NCBI GenBank assembly: GCA_964017195.1
Contig: OZ024895.1
Location: 20,201,034 to 20,265,033, forward strand
From: Siderastrea radians
Taxonomy: Eukaryota > Cnidaria > Anthozoa > Scleractinia > Rhizangiidae
Length of the DNA: 64,000 nt
Direction of reading: 5' to 3'
Shown here: positions 12,401 to 24,400 of the stretch, in pieces
Numbering within the stretch: the first letter of the stretch is position 1
Layout of the letters: each line of letters begins with the position of its first letter
Made by a program: the position numbers and the translations under genes
Notes under the pieces: generated by a model
Told to the model about the DNA's origin: nothing
Databases searched by the model: none
What the model saw: the letters and a program-made list of their open reading frames with translations, nothing else

Positions 12401-15400
12401 TTACAAAGTAAAAAGTAAAAATTCTCCATTATATAATTATTCAATTGAGGACCTCAAAAAAGTAAGAGATGGAATTTATGCAAAAAGAGGGGTTCCAAAA
12501 ACAGTTTTTGAGAAACAGTTACAGGCGGGGAAGTATAGACTGAAGTCCACTCCCCCACAAGAGAAAAGAGAAACTGCTCAAACTCCTCTTGAAAAAGCTG
12601 TCATGAGCGGAAGACCTGCTTTTGAACTTTCTGACAATGAAGATGACTCTTATGAACAGGATTGGGAAACCGAAGGAAGTGGCTTCTATGATGATGAAGC
12701 TGAAAAATTGATCAACCAACTTAATTTGAGTTTTGGCTCAATAAAAGCAGGAAACAACTCGATAAAACTTAAAATACAGGTATTTTATCTGCTTGATTCA
12801 CTTGTTGAACTCGGTAGAATAAATGAAAAGCAAAAGAAAAAAATTTTTCTTATATATAAAACAATAATGGGCTTTGACATACTGCTTGACTCGAGCCTTG
12901 CAAAATTAGAAAGAGGTGGAGAACGGAATGTTTCACACGATTTTACAGTGAAGTTTTATCCACCGATCGAATTGGGTAAAGGAAACTATAAAGCTGCGTT
13001 AAACAGACTTATCACAATGAGTTACTCATGGAACAACATTGATTCTCGTTATGATAATAACAAAATTCGCTGGAACAAAAAAACAGAACAAGTGTGGAAG
13101 ACCTTAACTTTTCCGAATGGAATGTATGATTACAAAAGAATAAACACATTTATTCAGCAACACACCGGTAAAGTAGACCCAACAAACAAAGACAGTGATT
13201 ACATTTTCACAATGTATTTCGATATGTCAATTTATAGAGTTGTGACTTTGATACATAAAGATTATGAGCTTGACTTGTCACAAGGAAATTTTGGCGAATT
13301 GATTGGTTATGGAAAAAGTACCTTGAGGGGGGATGCTGTCGGAAGGAAAGTTCCAAATATTACAAGAGGTGTTGATTGGGTTTATTTGCACTGCGATCTT
13401 ATCTCACCCCGAACAAACAATGTTCCAAGCGATGTGTTATACAGTTTCTCAACATCAGATCTTCAGGTAAGCTATCAGTTTCGAAAAGAGCCACGTCGAC
13501 TTGAGTGGCAGCCTGTTAATAAAAGTAATATAAATGCAATAAGAGTTTGGGTGACAGACGGAAGAAACAATATTCTGGATCTCAATGGGACAGACATTGC
13601 AATAAGCTTAATGATTGAAAAAGATTAAAGTTTTTGTCGGTATAATACACAATCATGTATCATCCAAGCGAGTGGGCAAGATACTTTGATGAAAAAACCT
13701 GGAGTTATCGATATAAACACAAAGGGTCGGGTGTGATCCGTGACACCTTCATGACAATTGGTAAAGTACTCAAAAACAATGTAAAGAATGTTGCAAAAAA
13801 AACTGCTGAAAAAGCCACAAAAACAATCGCTGAAAAGGCGGGTCAGAAAGTTGGTGAATTTACTGTTGAAAAAGGTTCGAAACAAATACGAAAACTACTG
13901 CAAGAGCGGAAAAAACAAAAACCATTGTCACAAGATGCAAAAAAGAAACTTGCAAATATTTTGCAAAACCCAACACCAAATAAATCAGACGCTCTTGTGA
14001 AATTAAATCAAATTTTGGCAAATGAAATTTAATTAAAAAAATTTTTTCTATAAATATAATAAGCACTTGCAACATGTTCAGAAGTAAACCATACCTCGAA
14101 AAGACAAGATACGTTCGAATTAGTTTAAACACTCCGATTGAACTTCCTGTGAACAATCAATTTCAAAGAAAAAATGATTACAAATTCGATGTGACAGACC
14201 GAGACAATTTTTATGACTGGTACAACGCTTATTTTCGAGTTGATTTCAAGTTTGAAGCAAAAGCAAACGGAGGTAACGTTGTTGCTGACACTGAATCAGC
14301 TCCTATTAACGGTTCTTTCTCATTGATCAAAAGTTTGAAAGTAATGTCATCAGGGAAATGAAATGTTGTTCGTAAATTTGAGCTGTGGGCCCCACAATTG
14401 CATTTTACTGGTAAAGGACAGACTCTGGTAAATGAAAATTTTTTGAAACCAACCCAATGGAAATACCTGAATGAAACTTTGCATCACAGCAGCGCCCGAA
14501 GGGATGCGAATGGTACGTGGTTAATTACACCGGGGGTAAAAAACCCCAAGCATGTTTTTGTCTTCATTCAACAAAGTCGGAAACAAAATGATTACAGGTA
14601 CAACCCTTACATCTTTGACACATTTGATATCGATGGTGATGACTAAGCAAGATTGGACACTTGCCGCCTTCAGTACGGCACAAAATTTTACCTTGAGCTT
14701 GATTACGACCATGATTTTAAAATAAGAATTTTGAATGATTTGATCAATTTCCGATACAGAAAGAACGACTACAATACCGGAGTTCAGCTGCAGCTTGCAA
14801 ATTTTGAGAAGTTATACCCAATTATCTATTTTGATCTACGAAACATTGAAGAATTTTAGTGTGACAGGCGACCCGAAAAAGCTTGAATTACATTACAGAC
14901 TGAATGAAGCCGCAAACGCTCAAGATTATATGATCTTCGCTTTGGTTTTGAATGAAGAAGAATTCGTGCTAAAACAAATTGGCAGTGAGCTTGTTGTTGT
15001 CTAGGAAAAAAAATTGAAAAAAAATTTTGAATACAATGTACACACAAGATGAGCACAACTTATAATCCTTTCAAAATAGCACTGACTGATGGCCAGAAAA
15101 AAAACTTCAAAAAGCTTATGTAAAAAAGATGCCTGTTGGTCTGAAAGTCAAACCAGACCAAATTGGGCGTGGTGACGAACTTCTTCTCACTGAAACTCAA
15201 ATCAAGCGATTGAAAAAAAGATCGGCGGCAGGTAAAGGAATGGTAATAAAATTAAGCCAGACACAGATTCAGAACACTGCGCAGCGTGGTGGAAATTTGT
15301 TTTCTGCTATGTTAGGTTTGGCACGGCCTTTGATAAAGCCAGCCCTTGGAGCATTAGCGAGTGCAGGTTTGAGTTTTGGCGCTGAAAAGGTGCTGAAAAA

Positions 15401-18400
15401 GATATTTGGAAATGGCTTTGGACCAAGGGAAATTGAGCTTTATAAACTTGTCCAGCAAATGACTCCTTCTCAAAAAAAGGTGGCAGAACAATATCTTGTT
15501 GGCCAAGGTTTGGTGAGAGGAAGCGGTGCACAATATGGTGGCTTCGTTGGTATGTTGGCGTCTACGGAGTGCCTTTAGCCATTGATTTAGTTCGAAAATA
15601 ATTGGAAAAGGTATGCAAACTCAACCGCCGCCACCACCACCACGAACAAGACGATCACCAGGAATACCAAAAGGTAAAGGGATGCAAATTCAACCTCCAC
15701 CTTTTTATGGAACTTGGGATGATTATTATCGTTTAAAAAAAACTGAAATTTGAGGATAAACCTTTATCCAACATTGACCTTAGAAAATGGTGCAAATGGT
15801 CTTTACGAGTATTTTGATTCATTTGGCTTTCCGCCACCTTTAGAATGGGAACAAGAGATGTCAATGCCTGGGATGAAACATTTTTTAAGAAATGACAACC
15901 AAATTCAATGGGAACAAAGTCTGAGATGTGGTTATTACTGCCTTCTCTTTTTAAACGAAAGAAATAAAGGAACAAGTTTTGCCAATATTTTGAAAATGTT
16001 CTCCAACGATTTACTTCAAAACGAGGAAATAGTGAAAAATTATTTTTCTTAAAATATATATATATGCAATGGAAATGTACTGTGTGAAAGAAAAGCGGCA
16101 CACACCCAATGTAAAGGGGACCGAAAAAGTTATTATCACAAAGAACAATCGAAAACTCTTGAAAGTAAAGTGCGCAAGTTGTGGAAAAATGAAATCAAGT
16201 TTTTTGCCGGGAAACTAGGTGAGCCCTCCCTTGCGGAGGGCAGTGGAATATTCGGCGATGTTGCTATGGCAGTTGGTGATCTTGCTATTACAAAAGGAAT
16301 CCCCTATCTTGCGAAAAAAAGTGTTGAAGGTGTACGATATTACACTTCTGAAGCAATGAGAAACCCGAAATTGCAAAAGAAAGTAATAAATTACACTCTT
16401 GACAAAGCCCGCCCAGGCATTCAAAAAGTTGGAAGTGAAATGTTTGATCAACTTTCAACTAAAGTTCGACCAAACCAACGTTATAAAACTGACAGACCTG
16501 ATTTGGATGGAGCTGGGTTTGATATACATGCAGCAATTGGGAAATTTCCGAAACCAAAAAAAGGTTGGACATTGCCTGGGCATAATTACACAGGGCCATA
16601 CAATCCTCTTGAAAAACAGGTGAAATACGACCCAGAAACGGGCAAAATTCTGGAAGTATATCAACAGCCAACAGGCGCAACAGATGCGATTGCAATGCAA
16701 CATGATGTTGATTATGATGTTTGTCCCAACCGTGAAAAAAAGTATGGTGAAAATCTTAAAAAATGCAAAAACAAAGGAGATAAAAAAATGGTAAGATTTC
16801 TTGACGAAGTTCCTTACAAACAAAGGCAGTGGGGTCATGCGGCTGCAAGAAATGTGATCAATGCTAAACAAAAGTTAGGTTTGGGTTTGAAAAAACAAAA
16901 AGGGACTGGTGTTTTGGACAAACCGTTGGAAGCAGTTAATTTTGCTGAAACTTTGACAAAAATAATTATTCCTTCCACAAAACCTGTATTCGATCGGTAT
17001 TGGTCAGGTGATATTGCGAAAAATGCTTTCACAGGTCCAACTGGTGTCACAAGCAAGAAATTTTGGACTCATCCAAAAAAGGGTACTGTCATGCGTTTGG
17101 TGAAAAATCCGAAAACAGGCAAATATGAACATGTTTATGAAGAACCTTGATTGGTTTTCAACCACCATTTATAAAACTCCTGTTTTGCGTGCCGCCAACT
17201 TTCTAAGCTTTTTGGAAGGTGATTAGAAATAGATTCCATAATTTCTTTTTTCTTAGGCCAGCATTCAGAAGGTACTATTTCAAAATAATTGTACAGAAAA
17301 TAGGGGTAGTTCACTGACTTGCCGGACATCTTCTGAAATTGAGCAATAACGTTACCAAGAAAATCTACGTCGCTGGAAGAAAACATTTCTTTAATGTTCC
17401 ATTTTCGCAAAACACTTTTTAAATAATCATTATTCGTTTTAAGAGCAGTGGAACTTCTTCTCCAATTTTCTTCTTGAAACTTTTCATCATCATCAAATTC
17501 AAACTCTCTACCACATTTTGGACATGCACGACAGAACTCATTCACCACATAAATTAATTGCTCCTCGCATGAAGGACAACGATCAATCTTTTTTGATAAC
17601 TTAAATAAGTTGTCAAAAATTTATTACAGCCCGCAAGGGTATTGGAAAGGGTTTGCAGCAATTAAGAAATTAGCCCAGGCAGCGAAAGTTTCGGAAGATG
17701 TGGCTCAAAACTGGTTGATGAAGCAAGCTCTTTGGCAGGTTTATTTACCAGCCCCACGGTACATTCCAAGACCGAAATTTGATGTTCCTGTTCCAAACAA
17801 AGTTCACCAAGCCGATCTTCTGTATCTCCCACACGATCGCCCACCACGCTCCTGTAAAACTTTTAAATATGCTCTCACGGTGGTAGATGTGGCCTCTCGA
17901 TACAAAGAGGCCGAACCGTTGACCACAAAAGAGGCTAAAGAAGTTGCAGCTGCTCTGGAACGAATTTATAGTCGTGGTCCTTTGAAGTGGCCGAAACTGC
18001 TTCAAGTCGATCCTGGTCGTGAGTTTATGGGTGCTGTGAATCAACTGCTTTCGAAACATAATGTTGAGGTTAGACGTGGTCGTGTGGATATTCACCGTGA
18101 TCAAGCTATCGTTGAAAGATTCAACCGCACCCTGGCTGAACGACTGTTTGGACACCGGTATGGGGTTGAAATGAGCCTCCCTGAGGGTCAGCGGTCTACT
18201 GCGTGGGTGAAAAGGCTTCCTCAAGTTGTTGCCGCTCTGAACAACGAGGTAACAAGCCTTACCGGCAAGAAACCCGCCGTTGCCATTAAAGAAAAATATG
18301 TTTCTGCAAGGCCATCGACACCTTATTCAAGGCCTGTTGGGCAAAGGGAAAAAAAGCTCCCCTCTCTCGTTAATGTGCGCTATCTCTACCAACCTGGCGA

Positions 18401-21400
18401 GCTTGAAGGCGGTGTAAAAAGAGCTACAGATCCAATCTGGTCTTTGAAAGTTTACAACATTGAAAGATCTTTTACCAAACCAAATCAACCCGTTCTCTAC
18501 TATTTGTACGACGGTCCCAAGCGCGGCTTCGTGCGTGAAGAACTGCTGGTTGTCCCTCCAAACACACAATTACCCCCCGAGCAACTTTAAAACTTCGGCA
18601 TCTAACTCTATAAGTTCATCATATGTTAATGTTGGCATTTCGTTGTACCCATAAGCTTTTGTATGAATACCATCGTCACATATCCATCGCTTTGAATCAA
18701 ATGGTGAAAGCGAAATTTTGTTAAGATGCATTCCGTATATCTCATGCCCCTCGCTTCGAATAATGTTCATTCCATGCCTTTTCTGCTCCTTACCAAAAAG
18801 AGTTTCCTTGTAATGTTCATGCATAATTTTTTTATTCACAACACTCTTTTTTACACCCTTTGCCTTTTTTATATTTTTTTTCGTCAGCTTTCAAGATAGA
18901 ATACATTTTTGGTCTAAGACAAACACTCTCTACAATTGGTGTTCCATTGCATTCATCTTTCATTTTGCCCAAGACCTTTTTGTTTATATTTGAGTAAAGT
19001 TTATGTTCTTTCTGGTAGTCACTCGTATCATAAAGATCTTTGTTTTTTTCGATGTCTTTGTATACGTCATCAGTTTCAATTTCAACAAGAAGGCTGTCGG
19101 TATCTGTGTATAAAAGCTCGCACTTTGGCCCGTATTGTTTTTTTAGTTCGTTGTAGAAAAAGTCGTACATCAATATCTTGCTGTTGTCAAGGATAGTCAT
19201 CTCCGTGTAAACAGGTTTGTCAAGCAGCAGCTTGCTTTTGTGCATGTCAATTCCGACAAGGTCATTTGAAAAAATTACATGCCTTGAGTACAAAGGGCTG
19301 GCAACATATTTTCTCATTTTGTCTATCTCTTCGCTTCTCACTATTTTTATGTCAACACGGTTACGCAAGTTTTCCATGGTTTTGCCGAAAACTGAGTTAT
19401 TCATTAGCTTGTAAAAGTTCTTTTCAAAGTCGCTCTTTGATTTTTTCCTGAATTCTGTATTCATCCGGATGTACGGCTCCATCCAGCATTCTTGTTCGAA
19501 CTCCAACACCCTGTACACGCGCTTCAGTTTCATGCCCTGCTTCAGATAAAACTGCAAGTTTCTGTAATGCACTACATAGTTGCTTTTGTCCTCAAGTGTC
19601 AGCAGCAGCTTCTTGCTGTCCGGCGGTTTCAGATCCAGGTCTTTCATCAACCTCTTTTGGTAGTCCGACATACATTCTTTTTTCACGACCTTTTTTTCAG
19701 GCGCAAGTGGATAGCTGTTGTGTTGCTCATGCAGTTCTGCTGGATATTCAAGATCCACCTCAAGAATCCATCCATTCTTTGCGTTTTCTTTTTTCTTAAT
19801 GATTTCTTCCTCAGTGGGCATAACACGTTTCCATTTAAAATCTCTTTTCGGGAGTGGCTTGCTCATTGCCCATCCGTAAAGGTTGTTAGCGTCAAGATAC
19901 ATGATGTATTTGATCGGTTTGATGGGTTCATAGTCAGGTACTAGCGGGTTGTTTGCCTTAGCGTATCTTTTGCTTACCATGGAAATTCCACCCCGCATTC
20001 CCCTTTCCACGAAGAGATGCATTTCAAGGTCTGTGAATAACTCAAGCTCGACCCCCGTCTTTTTCAAGAGCGCGTCCCAGGAAAGTCCTGGAGACGTGTA
20101 ATAATGAGCCGGATCTAACCCGTACTGCTCTTGGCATATGTTTCGGAAGTTCTCATAAACATCCGCCAGCAGTGCGACATCCGTTTTCACGTAAAGATCG
20201 TGATAATCGCCCAGCGTTTTGCATTCAAAAACAACCCAAACAGTCTTCGCGTGCGCATACTCTTCGTCTGTTATGTGCTCGTCGTTCAGCTTGCTGTAAA
20301 ACTTCTCTTTGTCCGGAAGCCTTGTCTCGCTAAATCTCGCACATGAGTCCATGTACTCGTAAGGGTAGATCCCTTTTTTGTAAAGCAGGTCGCTTCCTTT
20401 TGAAATGGTTGATGTTATTTTCAATAACTTCTTTGGTGTTGCGCTTACAAGTGAATCAAGGCTCGCTTGCAAAAAGTTGAAGCTGTCGATGAAACGCAGA
20501 CCTCCGACTGAAAATGTGATATATTTCTCCATGTTGTTGGCGACACATTTCACCTCTTTTTTCAGCTGTGACATCGCTTGCATTAAATGGTGTGCGTCGT
20601 AACCCCTCAGGTTATGAAATACAACTGGTATTTGGTAAGTCTGGGGATTTATACGCAGTTTCAGATTGTATTCGTTATGCGCCGCTCCACGGTACCTTCC
20701 AGTAATATGGTAATGGTCTTTCACTGTGTCTCTGAAGTTTTTCTGAAGTAAAGAATTTCCACAGTACCTACAATTTTTCTGAAATTTTGCTTCCAACTTG
20801 TCTTTTTTGTCTGTTAATCTTTTTAGCCAAAGAATACCCCATTGTTGTTCTTTCTGTGCTCTGTAAAAACATTTTTTGTGCCATTGACCCCTATAACTGC
20901 ATTTTTCACTGCCTTCACCGCCTTCTATGCTCCAAACCGGTAAAGAGTCTAAGAATTCATCTTTTATCAAACTTTTGTTACAAATATGACAATCAGTTGC
21001 ATTTTTGAATTTTACCCAGTCTTCGGGCTCCATCACAATCGGCTTTTTTTCTGCCAAACTGTCTCTTATTTTTACCTCTTCCTGCAGAATGTCATTTAAA
21101 AACGTTCCAACAGCGTTTTCGCCCCTGTAAACCTTTGACCCTGAAACTTTACCGTCGATTCTCACAACCATGTAAGAATACCCGCATGCCTCATGCCATT
21201 CGGTCTTCTCTGTGTAGCTTTTTTTCTTGCTCTCTGGCCCAATCTCACAGACTGGAATCTTTCTAACCAAAGCCTCAAAGTCAGCATATATCACGTATGG
21301 CACCTTCATCTGTTTGTGATGATTTTGGAAAGAAAGGGTGTTTTCCCCCTCTTCCGGCATCTCGATTCTTGTCGGCCTGCCATTCACACCATTGCAATAT

Positions 21401-24400
21401 ATTTTGTGGTTCTCGCGCAAGTCTGCTCTTGAAAAACCTGTTAAGCACATCATGCAGTAGTGTTTTGTGTTGTAGCCTGCGAGCAGGCTCTCTATTCGGG
21501 GGGGCAACGTGGATTATTTTCTTTGAGAGCGCCGAAGGCGCGAGTTTCGGCGAACGAAGTGACGGCGAGCGAAGCGAGCCCGCGGTGAAAAACGAGAGCC
21601 TGCACGTGAGTCATTGAATTTCAATTCCGGCCCCTCGAAATGTGACAACTTGTTGACAACTCGCCACGCTTCCGGTGTCAAATAACTAGCCAATAGGGAA
21701 CGAGAAAAATATAAACAAACATGACAGAAAGATGCACGTGGAAGTTTTCCTGGGATTTCGTCTAGATCTTTGTGGCTCTTCATGGAAGGATCGGAAGAAC
21801 GCGTTTTAACTCCGAAAAAAGTTGTCAACAAAGCAAGTGGACATTGTCGTATCTGCAGTTGTAGTTTTTTGGTGAAATATGGAACTGGAAAATCGGGTCG
21901 AATGTCCACGGAAAATCTATTTGAAGTTTCAAATCGCGATGGAAGTCGCGGACAAGTATTGGCGACGATGTGCGAAAACATTGGTATTTATTTCGTAAAA
22001 TTGTCTTCTTTGTCGAGCCGTGTGTGTAATTCTTGCGCCCGAAAAATTAGGAACTTATCCATATTAATTGAGCCATATGCATATTAATTACTCATATTAA
22101 TTGAGCCTGTCATTTTTGACCAATCAGAGTGCTGCGTTCGTGGACGAACGCGCCGGATTCAAAATTCAATGGGATACGTGCAGGCTCTCAATTTTCACCG
22201 CGGGCTCGCTTCGCTCGCCGAAACTCGCGCCTTCGGCGCTCTCGAAGAAAATAATTCACGTTGCGTTGCCCCCCGAATAGAGAGCCTGCTCGCAGGCTAT
22301 TTGTGTTGCTGTTTTTTGTCTGATCGAAGAGCAAAGCGCTCACCCGTTTTACATAACAATAGTGTTGTATAATCCCCGACTCAATTAACATCAGGTTTAT
22401 CCGCGGCACGCTTTTTTCTTTTTTACTTATCCTATGCGGAATCATACAATTATTTTCCCAGCCAAACACGTTTATTGCGAGGTTTTTGTTTTGAGCTTCA
22501 AGCTTGTCTATCTGTTTTACCGGTGTTGGGAAATCGATTCCTTCATAGTTTATACCATCGTTAACAGGATATTTGTAAGGTCTTTGCGGGTCTTTTCCAT
22601 CTTTTGGAGGAAATAAAGCAGCTCTGAGCGACCACTTCAAACATTCGTTGTCTCTGTTTTTCACGTTAATTATTGCCTTCTTTTTTGCAAGATTGGCTGG
22701 AAGAGGTAAATAGGTTCCTCCGCGCAGTGGCTGATAGGGTGCAACATTCACGTAGGCAATATTTATTTTTTCAACAACCCATCCTGAGCCTCTTTCTAAC
22801 CAAGACTCTATTTCACCCTTTATTCTTTCAACCAATCTGTCGAATTCTGTTTTTATCTGGTCCTCGTCATTTCTGTTGAAAACGTGCGGTTCATTTTCTC
22901 GAAAATAATGTTCCATGTACTGTGTTCCACCGTCTCTCACTATTGAAAACTCTACTTGTAAACCACAACTTACTTTTACGCTTTTTAATTTTTGGATTTC
23001 GTTTTCAACCAAATCAGTAAACTTTTCTTTCGTTTCCCTTGCAAACACAAAAAGATCTTTATTGTTTGGATTTTCTTCAGAAACATCCATTCTCCAAACA
23101 CGAAGTCAGTCCTGGAAATTATTTTGGGATATTAAAAACCTGTCATATGGAACAACATAATTTGGTTTTAACGTTTTAGGCAAGTTTATGTTTTTTCCGG
23201 TATTGGACCGTAAAACATTTGCAGAACATCGGACGAATATCTTGCGGCTGCCATTTTGGTTAATATACTTGTGTGATACTTGTTCAATAGGAAATATTTC
23301 TGGCACACTTTTGTATATAATCAGTGCAGACATTTCTTAAATAGAAAATATTTTCTGTGACACATCCTCTTCACTGGACCCGCGCAGTCACGCGCTTCGT
23401 TTTTTATTCTGTTTGCTTTATTTACACTCGCACACATGTAAAATGAGGTGTTCTGGCGCAGAAACTTTATTAAGCGGTTTTTACCCGAAACGAGGCGAGC
23501 ATGGGAGCCGAGTTTCGGGGAAAAAACCGCTTCCTTCACAGCGGTCAAACGCAATAAACAACGTCACTTCCGGATTTTCAGGGCCTTGAAGTTTGAATCA
23601 CTTCAGACTTTAACGGGTGCGGAGTTCGTATGAAAACGATACATAAAATGTCCCGATAAACAAAATTTCCCACTGATAAAACTTGTGGATGCCAGTTACT
23701 TCATTCTGAACATATGCTCGAAGTAAAAAGCTTAAGAGGCAATGTCCACTAAGACCGAGCGAAATCAAAAATATGTGGCACATGATGAAAAATCAAAATT
23801 CTCCATTTTTCGCCCAGAGATACTTATGGTAGCTCGTGGGGGGGCATTTTTTGTTGAGAAACTATTTTTAAACCTCAAAAAAATTAAAAAACCGTCACCG
23901 CACTACGTGTCTCTACAAACACCCCGAATGAGCGCGAATCATACCTTCTCGTAAACTTCGCTCTGTTTAATTCGCGTCATGGAACAATCCTGTTTTGAGC
24001 TTAAAAATTTGCTGTTGAAGAGTTTACAAGTAATTTGAGTCAAATTATTCTTTTGTGGATTAATTTTCAAGGTCATGGCAGGCTGCTGAAAACCAATAAA
24101 ATTCGCTTGCTTTGAATTCTCAATTTGGCACAGTTTTTCAAGAGAAAGTTTCCCTCCCCGGTAAAACACCGAATCACTTGAAATTCAGAATTCTTGAAAG
24201 AGGAAATGCCGTTCTTAAACCAGGTTTAAATATTAGTTTCGGGCTTTTTATCAGCGCCGAGTACAAACGCTCTCAAAATCCCGATAATTACACGTCAACA
24301 ATTGGCACATACCTCCGACCAAATAACCGAAAATGTGGACATTTCTTCTATTTTGGTTGGTATTCGGTTGTAATCCACAGCAGAAAGGTGATGTCTAGCT

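Larger units (their letters stand above)
6413..23532. mobile_element. Polinton/Maverick (adintovirus-type) element 1, degraded
   Basis: About 17 kb carrying a retrovirus-type integrase, protein-primed-type PolB, packaging ATPase, adenain-like protease, major and penton-like capsid genes and PLA2 minor capsid protein: the defining Polinton set. Terminal inverted repeats are at 6453-6767 and 23219-23532. On the left the repeat is extended by an outer palindrome arm from 6413. On the right that arm is missing and sequence of another repeat begins at 23533. I could not find matching target duplications. Several genes are broken, and an 827-bp MITE interrupts polB, so the element is dead. Confidence 0.9.
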
